Source: Variovorax sp. OK212 (GTDB lineage Bacteria > Pseudomonadota > Gammaproteobacteria > Burkholderiales > Burkholderiaceae_C). From it: a stretch of DNA of 64,000 nucleotides. The stretch spans positions 205,083-269,082 of the forward strand of contig NZ_FOLP01000009.1 of NCBI RefSeq assembly GCF_900112425.1, given 5' to 3'. The notes under the pieces were generated by a model. It was not told the DNA's origin, made no database searches, and saw only the letters and a program-made list of their open reading frames with translations. Each line of letters starts with the position of its first letter. The first letter of the stretch is position 1. Positions 1 to 8,814 of the stretch are shown one piece after another. The translations under genes and the position numbers were made by a program.

Positions 1-921
1 GATCGCGTTCTCCGTTCCAACCTCAAGCTGCGGCACCTGCAGCTGCTGGTGGCGCTCGACGAGTTCCGGCACCTGGGCCGCGTCTCGGAGTTCCTGTCGA
101 TCACGCAGCCGGCCGTCTCGAAGATGCTCAGCGAAATCGAGCGCATGTTCGAACGCCAGCTGTTCGACCGCTCCACGCGCGGCACCGTGCCCACGGCCTA
201 CGGCAACGCCGCGGTGCGCTTCGCACGCTCGGTGCTGGCCGACTACCAGCGCACGCAGGACGAGATCGGCGCCGTGGCCAGTGGCGGCGTCGGGCGCACC
301 AGCGTGGGCGCGATGGTGGTGGCCACGCCGAGCCTGCTGATGCCCGCGATCCAGCGGCTCAAGGCGCGCTCGGCGCTGACCACCGTGATGGTGGAAGAGG
401 GCGACCTCACGCGGCTGCTGCCGCGCCTGCGCGTGGGCGAGCTGGACCTGATCGTCGGGCGGCTGGAGCCCGGCTATGCCTCGCCCGACCTGGACACCGA
501 GGCGCTCTACACCGAGCCCATGTGCATCGTCGTGAGCCCCGGCCACCCCATCGCCGGCACCGCCAAGCCGACCTGGGACATGCTCGCACAGCAAGCCTGG
601 ATCGTCCCGCCGCCCTGGGCCTCATCGCGCTCCAAGCTGGCCCAGATGTTCTACAAGCACCGGATCGACCCGCCCGCGGACATCATCGAGACCGCGTCGT
701 TCCTGGTCACCTTGACGGGCCTGCAGGAGCGGCCCGCGGTCGGCTTCCTGGCGCGCAGCGTGGCGCAGCACCTCGAGAAGCAGGGCCTGGTCCGCATCCT
801 GAAGATCCGCATTCCCATCGAGCTGCCGCCCGTGGGGATCATCACGCTGCGCGGGCGGCAGCAGACGCCCGCGGGGCTGCTGCTGGTGGCGTGCCTCAGG
901 GAGACCGCGGCAGCGCGCTAG
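1..921 (+). CDS. LysR-family transcriptional regulator (5' end outside window)
   Basis: The frame is open from the first base of the window and ends at a TAG at 919-921, so the true start lies upstream. An N-terminal winged helix-turn-helix is visible in the stretch VSEFLSITQPAVSKMLSEIE followed by LFDRSTRG, typical of LysR regulators. The rest (about 200 residues) fits the periplasmic-binding-like effector domain, including the PTWDMLAQQAWIVPP segment common in GbpR/CbpA-like members. It converges on the tonB gene. No effector can be named. It could regulate a gene upstream of the window or the adjacent TonB locus. Confidence 0.9.
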   Translation, partial: DRVLRSNLKLRHLQLLVALDEFRHLGRVSEFLSITQPAVSKMLSEIERMFERQLFDRSTRGTVPTAYGNAAVRFARSVLADYQRTQDEIGAVASGGVGRTSVGAMVVATPSLLMPAIQRLKARSALTTVMVEEGDLTRLLPRLRVGELDLIVGRLEPGYASPDLDTEALYTEPMCIVVSPGHPIAGTAKPTWDMLAQQAWIVPPPWASSRSKLAQMFYKHRIDPPADIIETASFLVTLTGLQERPAVGFLARSVAQHLEKQGLVRILKIRIPIELPPVGIITLRGRQQTPAGLLLVACLRETAAAR

Positions 922-1013
922 GGAGCGCCGCGCCGGGCTTCGCTTGCCCGCACATTGCGATCGGGCGACAGAAGCCGCTGTCACCCGGTCACGCGTGAAG
1001 CACGCCATGCCGA

Positions 1014-1673
1014 TCACTCGATCCTGAAGACGAACTCCTGCGTCGCCAGGATCTCCGCGTCGCCGGTGCTCTGGCACTCGTAGCGCATCATGGCCGAGCG
1101 CACCGCCGACTGGTACACGCGCGGGCCCGACAGAAAGCGCACCTCCGTCACGCGCCCGCCCTTGATGCGCACCTCGGCCTTCACCACGCCGCTGATGCCT
1201 TCGTCCAGCGCCTTGCGCGGCATCTCGGGCTTCACCTGCCTGGGGCATGCCACCGCAATGTCCGTCGAGGTCGCCTGTGCCGGAGGGGCTGGCGGCGCGG
1301 GTGGCGCAGGCGGCGCGGCGGGCGGCAGTGCCGCCGGCTCGGTGGTCTGCACCGCGGTGATGGCGGGCGCCGTGCTCGGCGGCGGCGTCACGGCCGGGGG
1401 CGGCACATAGGCCGGCTTCGGTGGCGGCGGGGCCTTGGGCGTCTCCTGCTTGATGACCTTCTTGGGCGGCGGGGGAGGAGGCGGTGGCGGAGGTGGGGGC
1501 AGCTTCACCTCCGCGATGATCGTCGCGTCCATCGGCTTCTTGATCATCTCCACCGCCTGGCGCGCCAGGCCGGAGACCAGCGCATAGCCCACCAGCACGT
1601 GGAACAGCACCATCACGCCGATGCCCACGGGGCCGAAGCGCGACTTGGGGTCGAAGTCGTTGGTGCGGCTCAT
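1014..1673 (-). CDS. tonB: TonB-family energy transducer
   Basis: Predicted inner-membrane protein of 219 residues that carries proton-motive energy from ExbB/ExbD to an outer-membrane receptor. It has a single N-terminal membrane segment (about residues 13-35, GVMVLFHVLVGYALVSGL), a long proline-rich spacer that includes a run of 12 prolines and PAPPAPPAPPA repeats, and a C-terminal TonB domain (RQVKPEMPRKALDEGISGVV onward) ending in EFVFRIE. The ATG overlaps the upstream exbD stop (ATGA), indicating translational coupling. It is the last gene of an exbB-exbD-exbD-tonB set directly downstream of a TonB-dependent receptor operon, so it probably serves that receptor. Confidence 0.93.
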   Translation of the reverse strand: MSRTNDFDPKSRFGPVGIGVMVLFHVLVGYALVSGLARQAVEMIKKPMDATIIAEVKLPPPPPPPPPPPPKKVIKQETPKAPPPPKPAYVPPPAVTPPPSTAPAITAVQTTEPAALPPAAPPAPPAPPAPPAQATSTDIAVACPRQVKPEMPRKALDEGISGVVKAEVRIKGGRVTEVRFLSGPRVYQSAVRSAMMRYECQSTGDAEILATQEFVFRIE

Positions 1674-2104
1674 GGGATGAACTGCTCCGAACCCATGATG
1701 CCCAGCTTGGTCAGGCCCGAGCGCTGCGCCGAGGCCATCACGCCGGCCACCACGTTGTACTTGGCCTGCTTGTCGGGGCGCAGGTGCACCTCGGGCTGCA
1801 CCGGCTGCGCGGCCACCTGCTCGAAGCGCCGCTCCACCTCTTCGAGCTCGGCCACGGCCTCGCCGTTCCACAGCACCGTGCTGCGCGCGTCGATGTCGAT
1901 GCGCAGAACCTCGGGCTTCAGGTCGCTGGGCGGCGGGTTGCCGTTGGGCATGTTCAGGTTCACCGCGTGCAGCTGGATGGGGATGGTGATGATCAGCATG
2001 ATCAGCAGCACCAGCATCACGTCGATCAGCGGGGTGGTGTTGATGTCCATCATGGGCTCGTCGGACGGCGCGCCGCTGCGGCGCCCCTGTTTTTCTTTTC
2101 GCAT
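1670..2104 (-). CDS. exbD: ExbD-type biopolymer transport protein (second copy)
   Basis: Protein of 144 residues with the family layout: a short cytoplasmic N-terminus, one membrane helix carrying the conserved proton-path aspartate (DINTTPLIDVMLVLLIMLII, about residues 20-40) and a periplasmic domain. It is one of two consecutive but clearly different exbD genes here. It overlaps tonB by four bases. The periplasmic part (EVHLRPDKQAKYNVVAGVMA) matches the usual ExbD fold. Two ExbD paralogues beside one ExbB are known in some TonB systems of proteobacteria. What each contributes is not visible from the sequence. Confidence 0.93.
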   Translation of the reverse strand: MRKEKQGRRSGAPSDEPMMDINTTPLIDVMLVLLIMLIITIPIQLHAVNLNMPNGNPPPSDLKPEVLRIDIDARSTVLWNGEAVAELEEVERRFEQVAAQPVQPEVHLRPDKQAKYNVVAGVMASAQRSGLTKLGIMGSEQFIP

Positions 2105-2116
2105 GGCTGTGCCTTC

Positions 2117-2545
2117 TCAGTTGCGCGCGGGGGGCTCGGTGATGAAGCCCACCTTGACGATGCCGGCCGACTGGCACGCGTAGATGATCTTGCCGACAGG
2201 CTCGTAGTCCGAGTGCCAGTCGCCGCGGATGTGCACCTCGGGCTGCGGGGTGAGCGCGGCCACCTTCTTCAGCTTGTCGGCCAGCGCATTCACGTCGCGC
2301 ACCGGGGTGTCGTACCAGTAGATGCGCCCCGCGGCGTCCACCGACAGCACCACCGTCTCGGGCTTGCTCTCGCGCACCTCGTTGCGCTGCTTGGGCACGT
2401 CCACCGGCACCGAGTAATTGACCACCGGAATGGTGATGAGGAAGATGATCAGCAGCACCAGCATCACGTCGACCAGCGGCGTGGTGTTGATGGCGGCAAT
2501 GGCCTGTTCCTCGTCGCCCCCGGCGGATGGGATGTTCATCGCCAT
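2117..2545 (-). CDS. exbD: ExbD-type biopolymer transport protein (first copy)
   Basis: Protein of 142 residues with the ExbD signature AAINTTPLVDVMLVLLIIFL, whose aspartate lies at the start of the single membrane helix, followed by a periplasmic domain containing EVHIRGDWHSDYEPVGKIIY. It lies 13 bases after exbB and 12 bases before the second exbD, so the three are co-transcribed. Together with ExbB it would form the proton-conducting stator complex of the TonB system. The sequence is intact and of normal length. Confidence 0.93.
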   Translation of the reverse strand: MAMNIPSAGGDEEQAIAAINTTPLVDVMLVLLIIFLITIPVVNYSVPVDVPKQRNEVRESKPETVVLSVDAAGRIYWYDTPVRDVNALADKLKKVAALTPQPEVHIRGDWHSDYEPVGKIIYACQSAGIVKVGFITEPPARN

Positions 2546-2558
2546 GGCGGTGCCGCCC

Positions 2559-3467
2559 TCAGGCCGGTGCGCTGCCGGCCAGGATCACCGAATGCAGCTC
2601 GCCGCTGAATTCGCGCACGTCGTCCATCACCGTGATGTTGCGCCGCAGGAGCCAGTTGTAGCCCAGCACCGCGGGCACGGCCACGGCCAGGCCGATGGCC
2701 GTCATGATGAGCGATTCGCCCACCGGCCCCGCCACCTTGTCGATCGACGCCTGCCCGGCGATGCCGATGGCGGTGAGCGCGTGGTAGATGCCCCAGACCG
2801 TGCCGAACAGGCCCACGAAAGGCGCGGTCGAACCCACGGTGGCCAGCAGCGACATGCCGTTGCTCAGCCGGCGCTGCACGCGTTCCGTGGCGCGGTGGAT
2901 GCACAGGTCGACGAAGTCGGCAAAGTCGACCTTGCCGCGCAGGCCGTCGTGCTTTCGGGTGGCGTGCACGCCCGCATCGGCAATGAAGCGGAACGGGCTG
3001 CCTTCGGCCAGCCGCGCGGTGCCGGCCTGCACGGTGCCTTCGTTCCAGAACTCGTTGTCGACTTCCTTCGCCTGGCGGCCCATGCGCATCTGCTCGAGCA
3101 GCTTGGTGACGATCACGTACCAGCTGCCCATCGACATGATCGCGAGGATCAGCAGCACGGTCTTGGCCACCAGGTCGCTCTGGGCCCAGAGCGCGCCCAC
3201 GCCGTAGGGGTTGTCGACCTTGGCGGGCGCGGAGGCCGAGGCGCCTGTCGGCGCCGCGGCCGATGCGGCGGCCACCGGCGCGACGGCTGCGGGTGCTGCG
3301 GCCGCCGGTGCCGTTGCCGTTGCCGAAGCATCGGGGCTGGTCGAAAGTGCCGGTGCCGGTGCCGGCGCGGCTTGTGCATGGGCGCCATGCGGCACGGCCG
3401 TCAGGGAGAACGCCAGAACGAGCGGTGCGGCCGCGGCCATCAGCCGTGCGCAGAAGGTTTTCATCAT
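2559..3467 (-). CDS. exbB: ExbB-type MotA/TolQ/ExbB proton channel protein
   Basis: Inner-membrane stator component of 302 residues. It has an extended N-terminus with a signal-like hydrophobic stretch ending AHAQA and an Ala/Pro-rich linker (to about residue 95), then the three-helix MotA/TolQ/ExbB domain with ATVGSTAPFVGLFGTVWGIY and GESLIMTAIGLAVAVPAVLGY. The ATG at 3467 is chosen over a TTG at 3479 because a GGAG box lies 8 bases upstream. It begins 33 bases after the PLP-enzyme gene, so the TonB energising set appears to be the distal part of the receptor operon. Confidence 0.93.
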   Translation of the reverse strand: MMKTFCARLMAAAAPLVLAFSLTAVPHGAHAQAAPAPAPALSTSPDASATATAPAAAAPAAVAPVAAASAAAPTGASASAPAKVDNPYGVGALWAQSDLVAKTVLLILAIMSMGSWYVIVTKLLEQMRMGRQAKEVDNEFWNEGTVQAGTARLAEGSPFRFIADAGVHATRKHDGLRGKVDFADFVDLCIHRATERVQRRLSNGMSLLATVGSTAPFVGLFGTVWGIYHALTAIGIAGQASIDKVAGPVGESLIMTAIGLAVAVPAVLGYNWLLRRNITVMDDVREFSGELHSVILAGSAPA

Positions 3468-3500
3468 GAGTGACTCCAAAAAAACTAAACGTGTCCCGGC

Positions 3501-4727
3501 TCAGGCGCCGTGTTCCGCCGCATGCCAGCCGCAGGCCTTGCCCCACACGGCATGCACCTGCGTGCCCGTGCCGCGCACGACGTGGTAGCGGTCGTAGGGG
3601 GCAGCCGTCATGCAGGCGTGGTGCGGCAGGATGCGCACGCGGCTGCCGATCGGCAGGGCGTCGAACATGGCCTGCAGCGCTTCGTTCGCACCTGTCGCCG
3701 TGCCCCCCGCGCCTTCGTCCTCGCAGGCGATCAGGCCGTGCTCCTGGTGCAGCTCGGCCACGCGCAGCCCGGGCAGGGGCCGCGTGTTGCCCGCGTGGCA
3801 GACCAGCCCGAAGCCCAGCCCGTCGCGGAACTCCGCGGCGGACTCGTCCTTCGACAGCGCCAGCCCGCCCGCATCGATCAGCACCCGGCGCGAGCGCGGG
3901 TTGTGGCCGATCACGGTGGCCAGCACCGACAGCGCGATGTCCTCGATGCCGCAGATGCCGCGCGCGGCCTGGTCGAGGTCGAAGAAGGTGTAGACGCCGG
4001 GGCGCATCTCGGTGACGCCGTCCAGCCGCTGCGCGCACACCGCCGTGGGCGTGGCGCCCACGCTCACGACCTCCACCGCGAAGCCGGCCGCGCGCAACCG
4101 CTCGGCCGCCTGCACCGCGCCCGCGCGCTCGGCCTCGGCAATGTCGCGGATCGCGGCCAGTCCGTTGGCGTGGTAGCTGTGGCCGGCATGCGTGAGCACG
4201 CCGGCCAGCGTGAGAGAGCCGCTGCGCTGCACCTCGCCGGCAATGGCCAGCAGCGCGTCGTCGCCGGGCGCGACCCCGCCGCGGCCGCCGCCGGTGTCGA
4301 TCTCGACCAGCAGCCTGAAGCGCGCCCCCAGCGCGCGCGCCCGCGCGGCCGCGGCCCGCACCGCTTCGACGCGGTCCGCCAGCAGCGTGAGGCGTGCGCC
4401 GTGCACGCGCTGGATGCGGTGCAGCGCTTCGATCTTGCCCGCGCTGATGCCTACCGCGTAGGTCAGGTCGTCGAAGCCGTGGCGCGCGAAGTAGTCGGCC
4501 TCGGCCACGGTCGACACCGTGATCGCGCCGCTGTGCCCGCGCGTGGCCAAGCGCGCCACGTCGGCCGACTTGGAGGTCTTCAGGTGCGGGCGCAGCGCCA
4601 CGCCGTGGCGCGCGGCGCGCTGCGCCATTGCGTCGCAGTTGCGCTCCAGCACGGCGCTGTCGAGCAGCAGCGCCGGCGTGACGAGTTCGGACAGCACGGT
4701 GTGCGAAGGCTGCGTCAACGCGACCAT
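3501..4727 (-). CDS. D-serine dehydratase / D-threonine aldolase-like PLP enzyme
   Basis: Protein of 408 residues with an alanine-racemase-type N-terminal barrel followed by a D-serine-dehydratase-like C-terminal domain. The PLP lysine is probably K50 in LRPHLKTSKS; EIDTGGGRGGV and TPTAVCAQ are family motifs. The C-terminal ILPHHACMTAA contains the His-x-Cys pair that binds zinc in this family. Known members act on D-serine, D-threonine or D-threo-3-hydroxyaspartate; the substrate here cannot be assigned. The start overlaps the end of the MlrC-hydrolase gene by 13 bases. Placement behind two peptidases suggests it processes a D-amino acid released from an imported peptide. Confidence 0.88.
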   Translation of the reverse strand: MVALTQPSHTVLSELVTPALLLDSAVLERNCDAMAQRAARHGVALRPHLKTSKSADVARLATRGHSGAITVSTVAEADYFARHGFDDLTYAVGISAGKIEALHRIQRVHGARLTLLADRVEAVRAAAARARALGARFRLLVEIDTGGGRGGVAPGDDALLAIAGEVQRSGSLTLAGVLTHAGHSYHANGLAAIRDIAEAERAGAVQAAERLRAAGFAVEVVSVGATPTAVCAQRLDGVTEMRPGVYTFFDLDQAARGICGIEDIALSVLATVIGHNPRSRRVLIDAGGLALSKDESAAEFRDGLGFGLVCHAGNTRPLPGLRVAELHQEHGLIACEDEGAGGTATGANEALQAMFDALPIGSRVRILPHHACMTAAPYDRYHVVRGTGTQVHAVWGKACGWHAAEHGA

Positions 4728-7093
4728 CCCAGCTCCGCCATCATCAGGTCGACCGCCTGCGCGATCTGCTGCACGAAGAGCGGCAGCAGCACCAGCGTCA
4801 TGTGCGCGGAGCCCTCCACCAGCTGCACGCGGCCCCGGGTCGACAGCGCCGCATGGTCCAGCTGGTATTCGGGCCAACGCCGCTGGACTTCCGTGGCGCC
4901 TTCGCCGCCCGGCGGCAACTTGTCCAGCGCCGCCCACAGCACCGCGACCGGGCGCGCGCCCAGGTCGGGCGATGCCGCGGCCTGCTGCGCGACCTGCGGC
5001 AGGCCCGTGTGCTCCGACACCATCGTGTCGAGGGTCTCCGGCGTGTAGGTGGCTTTCAGCTGCCGCGCGATGCCGGGCAGGTCCGCGAACATGGCCTCGA
5101 TCGGCGCCATCTCCGGCGGCGGCTCTCCGCCGGCCTGGAAGCCGGCGCGCTTCGCACGCTCGGCATCCAGGTGCGCTTGCGGCAGCGGCTGCCTGAACGA
5201 TTCGCTCTGGTCGGGGTGGCTCGCGTCGAGCATGACCACGCCCACCACCTGCTCGGGATACATGCCCGTGTAGATCCGGTTCAGCAGCCCGCCCAGCGAA
5301 TGGCCGACCAGCACGACCGGGCCCGTCACGCCGGCCGCGGTCAGCAGCGCGTGCAGGTGCCGCGAGTTGCGGCGCCCGTCGAAGGGCTCGGGGTCGGGCT
5401 CGCTCCAGCCCATGCCGGCGCGGTCGTAGCTCACCACCGGGTACTTCGCCGACAGCACCTGCTGCAGGCGCCCGTAGGTCGACGAGGCACAACCGCCGCC
5501 GGCCTCGATCACCAGCGTGGGCTGCAGCGGGCCGGCCGGCGCCGGGCCGCTGCGCTGCAGGTGCATGGCGCGGCCGTCCACGATGTACAGCTCGCCGGGG
5601 GCGGGCAGCTGCCACGGCTTGGCCGCCGGTGCCGGGCGCTTCGGTTCTTCCACCCGCGGCCAGTAGTCGAGGTCGCGCACGCGGTAGGGCAGGTTGGCGA
5701 AGTCGGTGCTCAGCGAGGCCGGCGTCGACACGTACAGCACCGACTTGGCAAGGGGGCCGAACTCCGCATGGAAGTGCTGCGCCGACTTCACGATGACCAG
5801 CTTCTTGGCCGCGAGGTCGATGCCCAGGCCCGTGAAGAGGTCGGCGCCGATGACCTGGTTGCGCTTGCTGATGAGCACGATGTCCACGCCGTCGGCCGCC
5901 TGCACCCACACGCACGGGCCCATGGGCGTGCGCACGCCCGAGAGGCCGCCCTGCGAATGCGCCTCGACCACGCGCTTGACAGTCACATGCAGGTCGATCG
6001 GGTCGCCCGAGGCCGGGCCGCACTTGCCGCCCAGGCGCAGCTCGAAGCTCGCGCCCTCGCCCGCGTCGCGGCACAGCTGCACCGCGCCCAGGTCCCATAC
6101 GCCGCCGAAAGCCACGTCGCCGATGCCGCGCTCGACCACCGCGCGCAGCATGAAGGTGCTGTCGCTGGTGGCGCCGCCGCCGGGGTTGTCGGCGGTGTCG
6201 GCAATGACCACGGGGCCGTCCGGCGTGGCCATGGCCCTGGCGAGCGTCTCTTCGATCGACAGCGAGGGCACGCCGGTCTCGTGGCGCAGGTCCCAGAAGC
6301 CGCGGCCCAGTTCTTCGGCGAGCTTCGCGGCGAGCACGGGGTCGTCGTCGGTCACCACCCAGAGCTTGGCGCCCGACTCGGGCACGTCGGCCCACGGGAA
6401 GCCATGGCCCAGCGACACCGAGAGCACGCCCGGCTGCTTCTCGGCGGCTTGCATGCGGCGCACGAAGCCGGCCATCGGTTCGCGCGTGGTGTGCCACTTG
6501 CCGACCATGCGGCAGTCGTGCACGGCCGTCACGGGCCGCACGCGGCCCTGCGCGGTGTCGACCACGATGCGGATCAGCTCGCTCAGGCGCTCGAACGCGT
6601 CGGTGTGCGGATATTCCTTGTAGCAAATGATCGCGTCCGCCGCGTCCAGCATCTTCTGCGTGAAGTGGCAGTGCAGGTCGAGCGACACGCCGATGGGCAC
6701 CTTGGGCCCGACGATGTCGCGCACGCGCGAGATCACGTCGCCTTCGCAGTCGTCGTAGCCATCGGCCACCATCGCGCCGTGCAGCACGAGGATCACGCCG
6801 TCGACCGGGCCGGCCTTGCGCAGGTCGTCCAGGATTTCGTCGCGCAGGCGTTCGTACACGCTGCGCACGGTGCGCCCCAGCGGCTGCGCGAAGGCCAGCA
6901 GGCTCTCGACCGTTTCATGCCCTTCGGCGGCCAGCTGCCTGCGCACTTCCACCGCGTACAGGCCGTAGCCGGCCGCGTCGCGCGTGCTCGCATCGCCGCG
7001 GAAGATGCCGTATTCCTCGTAGCTGCCCAGGCCGGTGGGGGCCGAAACGAAAGTGTTGGTCTCGGTGGCGAACAGGGTGGTGAAGAACTTCAT
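4715..7093 (-). CDS. MlrC-type (M81) metallopeptidase fused to an alpha/beta hydrolase
   Basis: A single 792-residue frame joins two enzymes. Residues 1 to about 480 are an M81/MlrC (microcystinase C family) protein: METNTFV-like N-terminus, metal motif LDLHCHF (139-144) and the DTADNPGGGATSDST block (299-313). After a Pro/Ala-rich linker (about 482-500), residues 500-792 are an alpha/beta hydrolase with an oxyanion region (VIEAGGGCASS), VVSYDRAGMGWSEP, nucleophile elbow GHSLGG (Ser599), HPDQSESF and a late VEGSAHM that supplies a candidate catalytic His. MlrC proteins are normally about 500 residues and free-standing. The ATG has AGGAG 8 bases upstream and overlaps the previous stop by 4 bases. 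No frame break separates the halves. Confidence 0.9.
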   Translation of the reverse strand: MKFFTTLFATETNTFVSAPTGLGSYEEYGIFRGDASTRDAAGYGLYAVEVRRQLAAEGHETVESLLAFAQPLGRTVRSVYERLRDEILDDLRKAGPVDGVILVLHGAMVADGYDDCEGDVISRVRDIVGPKVPIGVSLDLHCHFTQKMLDAADAIICYKEYPHTDAFERLSELIRIVVDTAQGRVRPVTAVHDCRMVGKWHTTREPMAGFVRRMQAAEKQPGVLSVSLGHGFPWADVPESGAKLWVVTDDDPVLAAKLAEELGRGFWDLRHETGVPSLSIEETLARAMATPDGPVVIADTADNPGGGATSDSTFMLRAVVERGIGDVAFGGVWDLGAVQLCRDAGEGASFELRLGGKCGPASGDPIDLHVTVKRVVEAHSQGGLSGVRTPMGPCVWVQAADGVDIVLISKRNQVIGADLFTGLGIDLAAKKLVIVKSAQHFHAEFGPLAKSVLYVSTPASLSTDFANLPYRVRDLDYWPRVEEPKRPAPAAKPWQLPAPGELYIVDGRAMHLQRSGPAPAGPLQPTLVIEAGGGCASSTYGRLQQVLSAKYPVVSYDRAGMGWSEPDPEPFDGRRNSRHLHALLTAAGVTGPVVLVGHSLGGLLNRIYTGMYPEQVVGVVMLDASHPDQSESFRQPLPQAHLDAERAKRAGFQAGGEPPPEMAPIEAMFADLPGIARQLKATYTPETLDTMVSEHTGLPQVAQQAAASPDLGARPVAVLWAALDKLPPGGEGATEVQRRWPEYQLDHAALSTRGRVQLVEGSAHMTLVLLPLFVQQIAQAVDLMMAELGWSR

Positions 7094-8763
7094 GCGCGGG
7101 GCTCCTGGCGGGCAAGGTGGATGTTTCGCGAGCGCGCGGTGGCGAACTGCAGTCCCACGACCCGCCCGTTCTTGCGCTCCACGTTGAGAACCGATTTGCC
7201 CAGCTGGGACAGCACCGGGTCGACCGAGGCGAGCGTCATCACGTCGTCCGACAGCGGCGTCAGCACGCACGCGTGCTGGCCGTGGCGACCCTGCACCGTG
7301 AGCAGCAGCTTGCCGTCCACCAGCGCCATCCGCGCGGTGGCATCGAGGTCGGGGCTGGTGTAGTCGCCGCACAGCTGTTCGGCGAGCGACGCGGCGTCGG
7401 GCGCGGTCTCGGGCAGGCGCTCGAAGCGGTGCGGCTGGCCGCCTTCGTGCAGCACGAGTGCGTCGGGTGCGCGTTGCGGATCGATGTCGGCGGTGGCCAG
7501 CACGAGGTCGTTCGTCGGCAGGTCCTGCAGGCCCAGCCACAGCTTGCCGTCGCCCTGGTTCATGGGCTTCGCCTCGCCGGCCTGCCACGACATCGCCAGC
7601 TTGCCGGCCACGTCCGCAAAGCCCAGCAGGCAGCCCGTGGCGGGTGCGTGGTAGCGCTGGCCCGGCAGCGCGGGGAAGGCGCTGGCCAGCGGGCGCGTTT
7701 CGGGCGGCGCGAGCGCGTCGCCCAGCAGCAGCTCGATCACCTTGAGGGCCAGCGCCCCCGGCGACACGGGCGCGCCGTTCACCATGGCGATGATGTCCAG
7801 CCCGTGGCTGGGCACGCTGATCATCTGCGACTGCGCGCCGAGCACGGCGCCCGCGTGGTGGACGATCTCGACGCCGCGGTACGGGTGGCGCGCCAGCCCG
7901 AAGCCGTAGTTCACCGTGGAGCCCGACGACAGCGTGGTGGGCGCCGACAGCAGGGCCCAGCTCTTCGCGCTGCCCACGATCTTTTCGCTGCCGTGCATGT
8001 GCGCGAGCCAGCGCAGCATGTCGTCCGCCGTCGACACCAGCGAGCCGCCGCCGTCGAGTTCGCACGGGTACAGGCCGCGCCGCCAGCCGCCGCCGGGCGC
8101 GGGCATGTACAGGCCGGCCATGCCGGGAACGATGTCGAGGTCGGTCTGCACCGACGAGGTGTCGTCCATGCCCAGCGGGCCGAAGAGGCGCGCCTTCAGG
8201 AAGTCGTTGAAGCTCTGGCCGCTCACGCGCTCGACGATCTTCGCCAGCAGGAAGTAGCCGCCGTTGCTGTAGACCATGTGCGTGCCGGGCTCGAAGTTCA
8301 GCGCGCTCTGGCGCGCCATGGCCGGCAGGCCCGGGCCGGGCAACGTGAACGTGAGGCCGTGCGCAATGGCCCACAGCTCGTCGTGGCCGCGCCAGCCGCT
8401 GGTGTGCGTGAGCAGGTGGCGCAGCGTGGGGCCGTTGGCGCTCAGCTGGGGCAGCTCGGGCAGGTATTTCTGCACCGCGTCTTCCACATCGAGCAGGCCG
8501 TCTTCGGCCAGCAGCAGCACGGCCATCGCCGTGAAGTGCTTGCTGGTGGAGGCGATGCGCATGCGCGTGGTCGGCGCGAGGGCCACGCCCATCTCCAGGC
8601 TGGCCATGCCGACGGCGCGGCGGTACAGCAGGCGGCCGTGCCGCGCGATGCCCAGCACCAGGCCGGGCGCGTCGCTGCGGTTGAGGGGCGCCACCAGCGC
8701 GTCGATGGCGGCCAGCGCGCAAGCGGTGTCAGGAAGAGAGGTTGAAGGGTGTGGTTGTGACAT
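7090..8763 (-). CDS. S12 serine hydrolase, D-aminopeptidase / MlrB-like
   Basis: Beta-lactamase-fold serine hydrolase of 557 residues. The class C-type catalytic set is complete: SxxK at S72-T-S-K75, YxN at Y165-S-N167 and an HxG triad at H303-A-G305. The C-terminal 230 residues resemble the extra barrel domains of D-aminopeptidase (DAP), which cleaves N-terminal D-residues. MlrB of the microcystin pathway belongs to the same S12 family. It lies between an MFS transporter (52-base gap) and the MlrC-hydrolase fusion (4-base overlap). No convincing signal peptide is seen, so a cytoplasmic site is inferred. Confidence 0.88.
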   Translation of the reverse strand: MSQPHPSTSLPDTACALAAIDALVAPLNRSDAPGLVLGIARHGRLLYRRAVGMASLEMGVALAPTTRMRIASTSKHFTAMAVLLLAEDGLLDVEDAVQKYLPELPQLSANGPTLRHLLTHTSGWRGHDELWAIAHGLTFTLPGPGLPAMARQSALNFEPGTHMVYSNGGYFLLAKIVERVSGQSFNDFLKARLFGPLGMDDTSSVQTDLDIVPGMAGLYMPAPGGGWRRGLYPCELDGGGSLVSTADDMLRWLAHMHGSEKIVGSAKSWALLSAPTTLSSGSTVNYGFGLARHPYRGVEIVHHAGAVLGAQSQMISVPSHGLDIIAMVNGAPVSPGALALKVIELLLGDALAPPETRPLASAFPALPGQRYHAPATGCLLGFADVAGKLAMSWQAGEAKPMNQGDGKLWLGLQDLPTNDLVLATADIDPQRAPDALVLHEGGQPHRFERLPETAPDAASLAEQLCGDYTSPDLDATARMALVDGKLLLTVQGRHGQHACVLTPLSDDVMTLASVDPVLSQLGKSVLNVERKNGRVVGLQFATARSRNIHLARQEPRA

Positions 8764-8814
8764 GGAGGAATGACGAACGATGGAAGGGGGGAGCGAAATC
8801 TCGAAGAAGCAGGC

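Noticed and set aside
4802..7363. Long plus-strand frame opposite the MlrC-hydrolase gene
   Set aside because: Composition is Arg/His/Gly-rich as expected of an antisense shadow of a GC-rich gene; no start signals or motifs.
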